Notes under the pieces: model-generated | Told to the model about the DNA's origin: nothing | The model's input: the letters and a program-made list of their open reading frames with translations, nothing else | Databases searched by the model: none | Translations under genes and position numbers: made by a program | Shown: piece by piece, positions 1 to 14,255 of the stretch | Layout: the number at the start of each line of letters is the position of its first letter | Numbering within the stretch: the first letter of the stretch is position 1 | Assembly (NCBI GenBank): GCA_013365325.1 | Contig: JABVXV010000049.1 | Location: 248,001-312,000 of the forward strand | DNA length: 64,000 bases | Reading direction: 5' to 3' | Source of the DNA: Dipetalonema caudispina | Lineage: Eukaryota; Nematoda; Chromadorea; Rhabditida; Onchocercidae

Positions 1-3000
1 TTTGAAACGATATAGAGAGACTGTATGAGGAATATAAGAAATTTAATGCGTCAGTTATTGCCAATTTCTACTTTTTCCCCGATGACTACTAATGAGAGAT
101 CCTCAATAAATTAAATTTCGTAAGAAAATCAGGATTTCCAAAGCTTATATAAATGTGTAGAATTTTGCCGGATATTTTTTCGTGTAATTATAAAGTCTTA
201 ATAAAGAAATGAATTAGTAAAAGATGTCGTAAAATTTCGGAATGTCATAAAAATTTAGCAAAAGACTGCAGGATTTTCAACGGATAAAAGGAAATGTGCC
301 AGGCGCTGAATGTCACTATTTTCTTATTGCTTTAAAGTAATATTGTTTAGCGATGTTATCCTCATAATTATCCTCATTATTTTCTTCAACAATATGTTGT
401 TTTTTTTCTTGAAGAATTATTATTAATCACTTCGGATTTGTCACTCACTTATTTCGTAAATTCTTAACTAAAAATCAACAGCTTTGTCGTTGGAATTTTC
501 AACTGGAATAAGATGTGCAGTTTGAGAAGTTGAAAAAAAAAAAGAGAATTTTTGAAGATGAAAGTACAACGTGTTTGAAAGAAATTGTGATGTTGCCTCA
601 TTTTCAGGGTTCTAAATTGTTGGCAATCAAAAATCCCTACCCTTCTGATTTTCATTTGCCAATTTAATTTAATTATCCCCTTACGCAAAAACAAAACACG
701 GAGCAAATTTTCACTTGTAAAAGCGTAATTATAGTAGACGAGTTGTATATTAAAAAATATTATCATTGGCATACCTTTATTTTTAGGTATATTGCTAAAA
801 GATGATATATGAAATGATTTTCATGTCGTTTGCAAAAAGGCTGTTACTTGTGATGGCTAAATTTATACATTATAATTTTTGACTTATCGTTTTTATTTGT
901 CGTTACTAAATTACTCCTAAAATTTGAAATCTGATTGATCTCACAATCTTTAGATAGATTGGTTAATTTAAAGATTGAAAAAGATATCGTTCCTTAATAT
1001 CAAATTACAGCTTGTGCTTTCATTTCTTTGAAAAAAAGAAAAAAAGAACGATGATATTAACCAATTAATGAGCATCGAACCTAATTAAAAGTACTATAAA
1101 TTTCATCATTCAAAAGCATTTCAAGAAACGCATATTGGGCGGATACATTGAATACTTGTATGACATTGATCTCTCTATCGAATTTTAAAAATTGGTCACT
1201 GATTTGAGAAATATTAGAACTTTTCGGTTGCTAACTCAGCAAAGAGGGGGTCATTGAATTGTGATATACTGTTAATTACATCAGAAAACTGTTCTTTTTA
1301 ACTTATAGAATGAATTAGACCACTTCATTTTCAGGAGGAAGTAGGGTTAAATAAATTAGAGAAAGTTGAATAATCATGAAGTACCTCTCTGAATTACCTT
1401 TAACCAAATTTCAACAATTGCTAAAATTATTGGTTCCACTCAATTTGAAGATGTGCACTCAATTCTTTACAAAAAAAAGTTCAGAACTCTGAAGATCACT
1501 TATTTGGTAGATGGTGAGAGTTATTCGTTTGGGAGAATTTCAGATAAATCCTTCATCTTTGACAAAATTGTCCTTTTATTGATTATGAATTGCTGAAGTA
1601 TTGTTTTGAATAGAAATTCATGAATTAGATACTGTAAACATTGCAACTAATTTGAATAAATTTAATACTTAGAATATTTCTAAATCAATTAGTTAAAGAA
1701 TGCAGAATTAATTTATAAAATGAAGAAAATAAACAGGGTATATGATCAGAATTCCATGAGAAGTGAACAGTAATATTGTCGAAAAATGAGGAAATAAGCA
1801 AGGGTAAATGCTATTAACCACAGTGTCCAATAAATTGTCCAACGACAATAGTACCATGTTCTGGTTGGTTCTTCCTCGATTTCAAATATAATACTAGGCA
1901 CTTGTAGTGGCTAAATTTGATTGATTCAAAAAGATTTAGCTCATGAAGTATAAAATTGAATTGTATGTTACATGTTTTAACATATACATAGTACCTTATT
2001 CTACATAATTGTTATATTGCATTTAAATAAAAAGAAGAAAAGCAAATTTGAAAATTATACCCCTCCAGCTATTGGTGGCGCAATGAATTCACTTGATGAT
2101 TGATACAGTGGAGACTACATCCATTAAAATTGCATTATTTTTTAATTACATTAAAAGAATAAACAATAATGTTTAAAATTTATCGCGAAAATTTTTAGTT
2201 TTTTAATTTCTTCATTGAAGAATATTAGCGATTGTTTTCAGTTCTCTGAACTAATTATATTATTGCTTTCTAATCACAGAAATTCAATGATAGTTTAGAT
2301 GCAACAAATAACAATATCTCAAATTGTTAGCAACATTTCCAAAAACGAATTTTCAATGAGCAATATATTTTGAAAGATTTCTGGAAGAGAAAAAATCATG
2401 AAAGTAAATTTTGAAAAAAGTTGAGAATTGCTTTAAATTCATTTCTTTTTTATTTTTTTTTATTTTCTTATTAAAAACCTCACTCCATACAGCCGACGAT
2501 ATGGATTATCAGTATCATCCGATCTGAAATGCTTTCTTCCAAATTAATGTTTTCAAAAAATGGATCATTAATGAGAAATTATGAAGAACTATTATTAAAT
2601 ATCAGTTTTGTTCGATACAATTTTGCATTCTGTATGAAAATGAACCTCATTTTCCTTCTTTTCGTGTTATCATTAATTGCATTCGAAGAAGATAATTCAC
2701 GATCGGACTGAAGATTTATATATATAAATATTTAGTTTGATTTTTTTTTTTTTTTTTTGCAATTTTTTAAAAACAAACCAAAATAGAGATTGAAGAGAAG
2801 AACAATAACTGGAATGAAATTAGAGGTGAGAGAATGGGAAAATGGGATGATTTCCAATGAATACATCAGAAAAATGACCTTTTCCAATCCTGTATATACA
2901 TCGGTTTCTTGTCCCCATACTTTTTTTGGTCGTCTTCTCTGTAAAATACTTTTTTCATTACTCAAGTAAATATTGAAGTTGAAGTAAAATCTAAAAAATT

Positions 3001-5402
3001 TTAATTGAAATTTGCAGCAATGATGGATTAGATTAAGTCATTTGTTCTACCACGATCATTGATTAAATGAAATTGAACAGTATGTTCTCATCAGAAGCTA
3101 TAAGCAGCATGAATATTAGAATTTGCAATTTGAAAGATACATAACGCATCCTAAATTGGTCAGCCATTTCGAAGTTCAATTCCTTCGTAGAATTATGATT
3201 TCAGTAAAACAACCGCTCACACTAATGATAATTTTTGCTATTAGATGTTGATGATAGATTATCTCTCTTTTCATCAATTTCGATCACTAACGTATCGTAT
3301 CAAGGAAGGCATCATTAGTATTAATCATAAGATGAAGCAATTTCAAGAATGAAACTAAGATTGTAGTACAGTGTATTGAGGTAATGCTTTTTTTTTGTGA
3401 TGTTCCGGAAGCAAAATTGTATTCTTCCGGAAAAATTAATAATCTCTCATTGATAGCTACCTTTATTTTTCATAATTCGTCACTTAGCTTTTCATGATAC
3501 TTCGAGAGATGGATAAATTTCTAAAAATTTCAAAAATTGCATCCTAGAAAACGATAGTAGCAATGATTTGCTTGGCTATAGCTATTCCTTACTTCAGCTG
3601 AAAATTTTATGATTTTTCTAAATAATAGAAATGCAAGCTATATTCTGAAAAATATCAGTAAAACGTGATCCAATTTTTGTCCACAATTCATCATCAATCA
3701 GTCCTTTGTGTCACAAAAGTGCCTAATCCATAATTCAACACTAATTTCTCGTGTAATACGAAATTGCTATAGTTATATACGACAAAAACCCTATTCTCTC
3801 CAAAGTTCAACTTTTATCATTTAATTTCATAAATTTTATAGAATTCCCTCCGGTTTTTTTTAGAGAGATCTCCTGAAAGTAACTCCTAGCCAATATCTAC
3901 AAAAATGAACATCAAAAATCATTGATATTTGAAATTGAAAATGTTTAAAAAGAAGTACGACTTCTATACTACGTTAAAGATTCTTTACAATCTCATACTG
4001 TAAGCATTGTTAACTGCAAGAAATTCTCTGTCTACATTCAATTTGTTACATATCTTATAAGTGCATCAGTGCATGATTTCAGTGGAAGAGATCAACTGAA
4101 TATCAAACATTAATGATTGAAATTTGGCTAATTAAACTTCCAAGCATCAAGCACAAATGATTGGAATTGAAACTTTGGTGATCATTACAAAGAAGCAACA
4201 GTTCAATTCACTTTTGATATGCAATTTTCTTCAAAGACTATTTATTTTTTGTCAAATTGGTAACGGATCAATGTGCATTAATATGGTAGAAGTAATTAAA
4301 TCATAAACTGATCATTTTCAACTATATACAAATATGTATACAGACATATACGTATACAAGTGAACAAAAAATAAGCAAAGACCCGTCCAAGAGGAGATAT
4401 GAGGACAAGTGCATAAAAGAATTCGTATGGAAAAAGTAAACACATTGCAACTTCTGGTCGAAAACTTCGTATCTAGCACCACGGTACTGATTCCTCCTTT
4501 AAGTAGTGGATGTGTTGGAATAAATTTGCATGTTTACCTGAATAAGCCCTTGCTACTTCCGTGATTCCAAACATTAATCCAGATATGAAACAAATTGTCA
4601 TAACAAAATAGAATAATTTAAAGGAATCATATAGCGACAAAACCACTGCTCACAGGAAATAAAATAAGAGCAGCAAGAAGCTGAAAAAGGGAGGAATGCA
4701 AAAAAAAAAGAAGACAAAAACTCAAAATCTTCTGTTTAAATAACAAATTCACAATCAATATAGAACCGCAGATGTAAATCAGAATCATTTGCATGAAGCG
4801 TTTACATACCTAACTAACAACCTTAAATCTTAAAACATACGAAGAAATCTCTTCATCTTTTTCCAATCTTAAAATTCGACAAAACGTAAAACAATTCTGT
4901 TTAAATCAAGATAAAAACAAGGAACCCGCAAATATGCATTAAAAGTATTCTCATAAAAAAAGAAATTGCATCTGAATCATAATAATTTTAGACCCGGTAA
5001 AATGCTCAAGTCTACCAAATGTTTATTCTATCACCCTTATTGGGAGAATCCATATTCTCTTCTGCACTTCCATTAATCCTTCACAAATCCCAGGAAACTG
5101 AATGAGCATAGAATTTACGGAAAAAAGGTATATTTTTGTTTCTGATAGATGAAGCATAAATGCGCGGACCAAAAAGGTAATATTACAAACCCTATCGAGA
5201 GAAACATATCCATATAAAGGAAGACATATAAATCAGACAAACTAAAAATAAGAATATGGTAAGCTGTCCTAATGAATTTAGATTTACACTCGAGAGAAAT
5301 ACACAGAATTGTGATAAGTTTCCATTTCGTCAGATTTATTTGTTTATTTTAAGGGAGAATTCTCAAAATGTAAGTAGAAAAAAACTCCAAAATAATTCAC
5401 TG
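1..5402. other. AT-rich region with no supported gene
   Basis: This stretch is low-complexity, AT-rich sequence without any exon chain I can support. The longest open frames (around 464-772, 2529-2711 and 2732-2965) are short, dominated by Phe/Leu/Lys/Asn codons and homopolymer runs, and have no recognisable motif. One hydrophobic exon-like segment on the minus strand near 4470-4640 is listed under findings. The last 70 bases (about 5335-5402) are the 3' UTR of the SUCO-like gene that ends at 5403. Confidence 0.5.
5335..5348 (-). terminator. poly(A) signals of the SUCO-like gene
   Basis: Two AATAAA hexamers lie on the minus strand (plus-strand TTTATT at 5335-5340 and 5343-5348). They start about 55-70 nt past the stop codon at 5403-5405, the usual position for nematode cleavage and polyadenylation. 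Confidence 0.6.
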
Positions 5403-8400
5403 TTATTCAGTCCCTAGACTTGCCAGAATTCTGAAACCATATAATGGTTCATCTAAATTTTCACTCTTGGGATTTCTCTTCCGTTTTTTATTTTTCCGCT
5501 TCCTTGTTTGCCATGGATTCTGTTCACTACGCGTTGAAAGTTGAGATGAAGGTCGGTCAACCAATTCCACTGACTGTGGCCTATTGGGACGATTTTCTTC
5601 TTTTGTTTCGCTTTCCGTTAACAAACAATTCTCATCAGGTGGTGCCAACGAAGAGTTGCACACATTTTCAACTTGCGTAAGGTTAACCACGTCACAAACT
5701 GCGGATGAGACTTCCGCTATCAGCTGCTGTTCAGGATACGCTTCAACTGAAACAGATTCATTCTTCCTTTTCATTCACCTATAAATTATTCCCCTCCATA
5801 ATCAACAAAATCGACTTTGAGGAATCTTTTAGAAAATGCTAATTATTTAACTGGACATACCGGCCGACCGAACATTGGAATTTTCCTGAATGAATTTTTG
5901 AAGCCGTTCATCCACTACTTGTCCAGTAGCACTGCGGTTGACAATGGTGAAAGCATAGTGCAACAACAATAGGATCAGTAGCGTTAGAACGTTCATAAAA
6001 ACAACGATACAAATCAGCTCGCCACTCTGAAATGTAATTCCTTCATAGTCAGTAAATTCCCCCATATAACAAATCGTACAAGCATCTATGCGAGAAGCAA
6101 GTTTGGCCTTCTGTGCAAATTATTTTTAGCAACCATGCTAATATCATCCGAATTTATATCATTCGACAACCACTAATAATGTAATTCGATCAATGTCTAG
6201 AGTATTATTTTGATACTTCAAAATATGACAACACTTAACAAAATCAGATTGGTCGCAATATTCTATGCTGAATGGGACATTTATATGATACATATCACAG
6301 AGATTAAAAAAATTAGCTCATTATCTTCAATATATCACTAAAAAACAAGTGACGATGAAGGTCACAAATCAAACAACACATACCGTCCACATGCCAAGAT
6401 AACCATAGAACTGTGCTTGAGAACGCGCCAACGATGCATCGGTATCACTGCCTCTACCCATGACATGCTTCAATATCATCGTATGATGCGCTGGATTGAC
6501 TTCCTCCGGCAAACCTTTGACTGTTTCAGTGAGTTCTCTCAAGCTAGCTGCAAGAGCATCCATCTGCAAAGGACATTCCTCAGCTCACTATTATTTTTTC
6601 ATATATCAATTTCATTTTTCTTAGAAATTCTGAGATTGAAAACCTGAATTTTCAAAGCATTAATAGAAGGTCTAATAGCGTTAATAGCTGCTTCTTCCGC
6701 TTGTTTGATAATTAATTCAGCCTGTCGCCGACTTTCATTAGTTTGCAAAACATAACGTCGGCTCAGTTCCGATAAATATTCACTGCTGAGAGACATATTC
6801 AATTCCAAACTACTGATCCGCTTATTCAGTTTCAGAAATATCGACTCTTTATGACTCATAACACCTCCAGGAATCATAAATCCTGAAAAATAATATATAC
6901 AGAATTATGAAAAGAGTAGAAATCTTCTATCAGTTAAAATAAACTAAGCTACGTACAATACAGCAATTATTAAAGCAGTTTAGTGGACAGTCTACAGAGT
7001 GTCTAGATTCTCTCTCACCTCCACCTAACTTTCCATTCAACAAATTTGAATTCGTCGGTGAAGCTACGGTAGGAGGTATTGTCGAGATGCCATCCGATTC
7101 TGTTATATTATATGAAGTGGAATTCTGCACATTCCCGAAATTTCTCGATTCCACATCACAGATAGAAGATGGCAAAATGGAAGCAAGGAAAAATTCCACA
7201 ACTTGTGTTCGATTTTTTTTCTTCTGAATTTTGAAAGAAGAATGAATGTGAACCTGCAATAAAGATTAATTAGAAGATATAAAAAGTATCCAGTCAATAC
7301 TTGTGAATATTCACAAAATGTAAAAAATGGTCAAACTAAGGGCCGGAATGCCTGTTACGAATGTACCTGCTTATTTTTTGCTGCATTAGCATTGCCAGCG
7401 CCAATAAAGCTATACTGAAATCCGAAGAACGTTCGACAAAATAATACATAACTATCGACGGCATCAAGAGAACATTTCGTGCATGATTCTACCACGGTTA
7501 CATTGCTTCTATAAGACGCAAGAGCTACAGCAAAAAGCTCAACTTGATGATATGTGCAACAATGAAATTCATGAGCGACATCTAATATTTTAAATAAAAG
7601 AATTAATTTCATATTTTAGCAGACTATAATGTATATTCTAGATAATCTAAAGGTTTCCTTTTCGATCATTTTGTATACATACTTCTCATCATAATATTTA
7701 ATGAATCAGACATCAAAATTGCAAAAGTTACGATAATTTTTGCTGCATAAATGCAAACATTAAGACCTGGTAATATTGTGTGATGAAACTCCAGTAGGTT
7801 TCGACAAAAAGGTCGATTCGAGGACACCTTTGATATTACCAATTGCTATACTGCCAACTGCATTCACCACAGCATCAACAAACGGTAAATCGTTAACACT
7901 TCCATTCTTCTTAAATGAAATTTTATCCAGGTATTGAACGGTAATATAAGTAGGGCAAATATCTCATATACATACAGATATATAAAAATTAAATGCTTGA
8001 ATAGTGACAAGAATCACAAAACCTCGACTATCTCAGCCGCTAATGAAACATCTGCTTTTGCATTATTAGCTGGGATAACGGCATCAGCATCCATCTTTTC
8101 CGCTGTTGTACCATTTACTGTCTGCCTTTCCTGGAAACAAACTTTGATAGAAGACATTAATAAGATGAATAACGTGTTCAGAAAGTAGTTTTTCTTAAGA
8201 CATTTTCATCTTTTCCCCTTAACATAAACGAAAACCTGGTCACTATCAAAGTGAATTCTTCAAAAAGCAAAAATTATCCGAAATTCAGACGTTGTGGATA
8301 AAATACCTACAGATGGAATAGAAAACGATGTGTCTGAAACTGCAGCAGCTTCAGCTTCCGCTTCATATTCATCAACCATTGAAATCCCAAGAAGGCGTAC

Positions 8401-10282
8401 CAAACTAAGCGTACAGTAATGCTCACGACCATAGTGTGATAATAATTCTAGCTAAAAAAAAAAAACATATTCTAGGAAAATATATATGCAGACTTCTTTT
8501 TAAAACATGTTTTTTTTCCCTTCGGCCGTTGATGACTTTCACTTCAGGTATTGTCTAAATCAAATGTGGTATAACATGTTGAAATTGCTAAATTTCTTTC
8601 ACGAAAAGTTGACGCATGAACACGCAACAAAGGAGGATGCATTGCAAAGTACTTGGAGCATAATTCGTAAAATTGGACTGTATCGTTCAAAAATGTTTTG
8701 CATGTATTTTCGAAAGAAATTAACCCGCAAAAACTTGACGTATGAACGCGCAGCAATTGGAAACCGTTGTATTTCACGATTGTTCTCGACGACAAAATCA
8801 CCCAAAGCCATCCATTCATTTGAAGGATAACGTTCACTCCCCAAAATTCTTATATTTTGCGGTCCCGATGAGAATAATTCAAAATTTGCTATTTCCAAAA
8901 TAGTGGGCTGAAATTCAAACTGAAATTATCCTTGCAACAAGTAACAACAGGAAAAAACATATATAAATTTCAAAATGCTATGTGTGAGAAACTTCTTGGA
9001 AAATTAACATATATCAATAAATCTTAACCATGTCGTTGGAATTCATACCTGTATAGTTTCACAAAGTTCAATAATAAGCCACTTATGCTCTGCACGTTCA
9101 CAGGGATTACGCATATAATCATCCGCCTCCTTTTCATTCAGTACAGCATTCTGCAATAGATGAAAGATAATACCATTTGGCAATCTCAGAAGAGTTCCAA
9201 TAAGTTTTTTACAAAAATATGCACTATTACATATGATTACCTTATTTTCAGCTTCATCATTGCTAAAGAGAACTTTAGCGCCACATTCTTTCGAAGCATA
9301 GTTCCTTGCTGTAGCTTCCTGCGAAATCATATTCGGTGGCGCAAGTCGTGCTGCACCTTCTGTTACTTTGGAGGCAGGAACTATATTGGAATCCATTTTT
9401 GAAGTCTCACCGGCATCCGAGTGTATAATCGCTTTTTGGTGATTCTGAAGAGTTATTCTGTATCAAACAAACGTTTTAGTGTATAGCTATGTCGTGTGTA
9501 GTTATAGCTCATTTGTTCTAAAGGAAAACTGAGGAAATTTTGAAATTTCACTTCCACATCTTAAAGTTTGATAAATAAATTATGAGTGCCATCAATCAAT
9601 CTTAGGTGTTTCTAGCACTAGAATAAAATTAGCTCAAACTTCAACCTGTTGTTGTTCAGCTTTCCTAATCTCTTCTTTTTTTAACTTTTCCTTGGTCCAT
9701 TCGTCAAATGTAACGATTGGAGGTTGTTCACTAGAAAAAGGAACAGCTAAATCAACTTCTTGTGCAGACGGAATCGCATCACTTCTCGCTTCCATATCCC
9801 TAAAATTTAGCGAAATATGAACTAAACATCTGTTCCATATAGAATAATTGCTGACCGATTCATTAAAATTGTTTAATGACTCTGGATTATATATGCTCGT
9901 TTCCATCTTTCACCCCTCTCTTTTTATACCTGTTCTTATTTCAGAGGTTCTGTTCACTAAACGATTCAATTTTATTCAGCAACTGATATGAATGGAAAAT
10001 TAGATCCATAAATTGTATCAAATAATTTCGCTTTTTGATGAGGTTTAACTCTTTTTAATTTTTGTTCATCGAAACGGATGATCAACCAAACAATTTAAGT
10101 GTTACTCCAAAAAAACTGTAGGTTCATATTTTACAACACTCTTCGCTCCGCTTTTTGTTGACTGTCTCGCTTCACTGCTTAATTTGGGACTTCTCACTCC
10201 AGGTCTTGTATCATTGCTTGTTGCATCACATTCCTTCTCTTCATGAACTGAACAAATTGGGAACCGATAATCAGAAAGAAAC
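5403..10282 (-). CDS. SUCO: SUCO/Slp1-family SUN-domain membrane protein
   Basis: Divergent SUN-domain protein of the SUCO (osteopotentia)/yeast Slp1 family, an ER or nuclear-envelope membrane glycoprotein linked to folding of secreted and membrane proteins. Exons from 5' to 3': 10282-10106, 9799-9646, 9444-9241, 9150-9049, 8907-8725, 8451-8311, 8130-8023, about 7909-7828 or 7767, 7581-7367, 7253-6953, 6882-6644, 6563-6384, 6026-5861, 5746-5403. Family marks in order: the luminal FDEW motif ([15 protein letters not shown]), the SUN-like core ([60 protein letters not shown]), a Cys-rich luminal stretch, a coiled-coil segment beginning [20 protein letters not shown], one membrane span ([14 protein letters not shown]) and a basic tail with [11 protein letters not shown]. 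All junction phases agree except at the eighth exon: frame is kept only with the donor after 7828, whereas the longer open exon to 7767 gives the wrong phase. The exon with the signal peptide and start codon was not found; an acceptor before 10282 shows that it lies upstream. Confidence 0.88.
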
Positions 10283-12494
10283 CTGCAACTTACAATTATC
10301 AAAGAGTGTAGAATTTAAAAAAGATGACATGTGTATGAATGGAAGCATATAAATCGAAGCGGAATAATAAATTCCGGAAATCGACAGTAATTAATATAAA
10401 GTGCGGAGGCAACATCTTACAGAACTGACTTAAACAAATCTCTTCATATCAGGTCCTCTTTTTAATTTTTTGTTTTCCTGAAGGAGAAAAAAGTAGTTAT
10501 CGAGGTATACATGGTATTATGTGTTGAAATGTAAAGCATGATACGATACTTCTTTTTGGACCATAACATTCTTCATCAGCAATAACCGATGCTGCTAATA
10601 AGATATTGTGTAGGATGAAAAAACAAAAACGTGGTATTGTAAGCATTAGCAAGATGGAACGATATGGAAAAATATATCAAAAAAGAATTACATTCCCAAT
10701 AATTCCATTTTCTATCACCAAGAGACATAGATAAAGATATGACCAAAAAAAAGTATATTGAAATGACTGCAAAACTCAGAATGGTATAGAACTCAAAATT
10801 TTTAAAAATCAAACATCTTATATCAATTGCATTTCAGAAAGGATAATAAATGGTTCATTTCCCGTGACTAAAAAAAAAGTCATTCTCTGTTTAATACTTG
10901 AAACAGAAACATTGATACAAACCCAGTGAATCGAATAAAAACAAACTTTTTAAAAGGCGAGATATCATAAGTTGACATCCATCCAGTGTCAACAATTGGT
11001 ACTGATGTCAGGAATTGCACAAGGTGTACCACGCACAGAAATCTAAAAAAAAAAGGGTATTCAGAGGAAATATTTCCGAATATGATACTTGATTCATCTT
11101 TTTAAATGCATCAACTTGGTATATTTCACCAATGTAACCATTAAAAACCGTTCTTCTAATTACAGATAAGAAAAAAAAAGCGGAGTGAAATATACACCAT
11201 AGAGTAATGAGGTATGAAATGAATCTTGCTATTACAAACTCTACCATTCATTAACAAATGATTGTAGGAAACGCTGATAAATGCAGGTTAGTTAATGTAA
11301 CTGTTTTGACTAAAGCTTACCTTACATATGAAAGGAAAAAGCTATATAGTTCATTTCCGAACATATCTTCCAGCCTCCAACTGAATCACATCAGAGTGCT
11401 GCAATAGTTTTCTGAAACTCAATTACTAACCTTTCAGAAAAGACGAAATGTAACAATCTTCGTTTTAATGCTACAAAGAAAAACAATTTCATACTTCCCT
11501 ATACATCTCATCTCTTTTTCGAAACATTCCTAAAGATAACGTAATTGCTTATATACATATCGTATCAATCTTCAATGATTGTTATGTACCCTCCCATTAA
11601 TAGCGAACGAAATATCTTCTTTATCTAACTTTATCATGACATTCTATTTCATAAATCACCAATTAATACTGTACTACCAGTCACCTACAACGGATCATGC
11701 TCAAATCTAATTAGACAAAGCATGAAAAGTATAAAACATGTTAGTGTAGACTTTGATCCAAGCCTATTGGTGATAGCTAAAATGGATACAATATCTATAG
11801 TGTTTCGCTTATGGATAATCAATACATTCAGTGAGCATCAAGACCATTAAAACACAACAGCATAATTCAATGAAAATCGTTTATTTCATATTTGCAATAA
11901 AATGCCTTTATCAGTAATATAACTATATGCTGCAAAGGAATATATAACTTATTTATTTTTCTGACACAATTTGTTCGGTATACTCATCTTGCTGAAAGAT
12001 GTGCATAGTGTAAACGATTTGAATTAACAATGCGTACAAATAAAAAATGAAACATTTGTCCTCATAATCGTGTTAGAGTGGCTAAAGCAAGAGAATTACG
12101 GACATTTATCATAGTAATAAGATATGGTTCATTACTAAATTTAACAGTTGTTCAATAAAAGAAAACGGTAAATCCTTTTAATTTTCAAAAAAAAAAAATC
12201 GAACACTATACATGAAAACTTTCTTCATGCAGATTATCTAAGACAGAATTTCTGTTTTCCGGTATGCTCTTACAAACCGTATAAAATACAACTCGATATT
12301 TATAAAATTCTAAACTCAGTTTTAGAAGAGATAACCCTGATACATAACAGGTAGCAAAAATATGTAGTCTTGCCAAAGCAACTGAAACCGATCTATCACA
12401 TCAAAATAATCTGTGAGAATGCAACTTTTTTCCGCTATAATTATAAAAAATTCAGTAACAAAGCGCTGACGCAGTCACACGATGACAAGCAAAT
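10283..12494. other. intergenic, includes the unresolved SUCO 5' end
   Basis: This interval separates two minus-strand genes. It should hold the first exon and promoter of the SUCO-like gene and the 3' UTR of pbs-6. A hydrophobic minus-strand segment at about 10711-10812 looks like a signal peptide, but it begins with TTG rather than ATG and its donor (CTTG/GTGATAG) is in phase 1, while the next acceptor needs phase 2. I therefore do not assign it. A two-exon coding-like piece at 11089-11364 is described under findings. Confidence 0.4.
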
Positions 12495-14215
12495 TTAATC
12501 TTCACGAAGAGGTAAATGCATCTTGCGAATTGGTTTGCCTGCTTCAGCAATCACTAAATGTATCTTATCTCCCGTGCTTATTTCACGTTCTGCTGCTACA
12601 CGGAAAGCATCTTTTATAAGTGAAGTGGCTCGTTCAATTGTCAAATGCGGCTTATCCACATCACCCGACATTGTCACCAGACCAATCTATAATGAAAGAA
12701 TATTAATGATATTTGGATCAGTATCAGCAAATGATATATAGGATAACTAGCAACTAGCTATCAGTATAAAAAGTGAAACCCGTATCAGCAAATTCGGCCA
12801 AGTAAACCTAAGATGATCATAAAAGTACGATTGGGATAGTCTCGCCTGATGTAAATCGATATTGGTAATTCGAATAGTTGAAAATGAAGAAATAAACGAA
12901 CGACAGCGACTTTATCACTAGATGGTATGATGAGAAGATAGAGCATTCACCAATACTTTAGTGATTTCAAAAACATTTCATTCAAAAATTACAATGGAAA
13001 GAACCAAAGAAGGTGCAAAATGCAGTTAACCTGACAATCGAAGAACGGCATGATCATTGGTTCAGCACTACCGGAAGCAGTGTACGCTATATGCTCAATG
13101 CACCCAATGGGATCATAGCTAAACACAGCTCCTTTTCCTGAAAAGAAAATTACAATCGATGTAAGCAATTATAGGAATCAGAATCTTTAATATGCTAATA
13201 AGATGTGATTCTAGATGCTCGGAAATAGCAAAAATTCATACCATTCTCATCAATGCCGGCTAATATTGCACCGGTGTAATAAGGAAAAAAACGCCGGTAA
13301 TATAAATTCCGTGAGAGTAACTCGGCGCATAAATCTACGGTCATATCTCCACGATAATCAAACCGATACTTGTGTAAGCGAGCCTGACAAATAATGAAAA
13401 TACTGCTAAGAATTTACGCATCATGTAGTTTCGAAGTAGAACTAACATTATCATTCGAATTCACAACTAATCAAATAATTTCACTACACCTTTAGAAAGT
13501 ACATGTAAAATCTTTGAAGATTCTTTTTTTTTAAAAAAAAGAGTGAGGAAGAGCTACAAGTGTCTAAAAAACGAATGAAGAATTTTAGCACTTTGTTCCT
13601 AACAAACCTCCAACAACCGTTTCAACTGCAGAACATCGCCGTAAAATCCGGCACATGAAAGTACAATTGAATCATTTCTGAAACATTCATTTATAAGCCA
13701 GAGAATCACAATTGTTGACATTCGTTTATGTGACATTAATATGCCATTTGAATAAATTTTCATTCTACAATACGATAACAAGAAGCCTTACAAAATATGG
13801 ATCTTCTCGGCATCTCGAGTTAAGACATTGATTTCAAATTGTGACATACGTGTATCACTCGCCATAATCGCGAAATTATCGCCAGCAATTGCTGCTGTAG
13901 TTCTGAAATGAAAATCTGTTAAAAGATGCTTAGAAAATAACACGAAAAAAAAAGCCCTTCCAGAAAATAATCCCTTTTACACAATAAATTCCCCCAGGCT
14001 ACTACTGGCTAGTGATATTTCTATTTCGCTCTATTGAAACGATTTATCTTGTTAACAGTAGTATTCATTCCATTGAAGTCGGTTTAAATTTAAGCTTGAA
14101 TTCGTATCCTTCGAAGAGAAAAAATGAAAAATAAGGGAAACAAAAGAGTAAACTGGATAACAAAACTCCGACAATCAAGTTAGGAATCCCATTCAAACGA
14201 TCTAATTTCTGTTAT

Positions 14216-14255
<40 letters not shown>

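Noticed and set aside
2529..2711. 60-codon frame ending with a signal-peptide-like hydrophobic run
   Set aside because: Short, isolated, with no downstream exon and no recognisable mature protein; the surrounding sequence is AT-rich noise.
5444..5784. Plus-strand frames opposite the SUCO 3' exon
   Set aside because: Shadows of the minus-strand coding exon 5746-5403; no independent motif.
10576..10812. Signal-peptide-like minus-strand frame as the SUCO first exon
   Set aside because: Its apparent start is TTG, and all usable donors are in phase 1 while the acceptor at 10282 needs phase 2.
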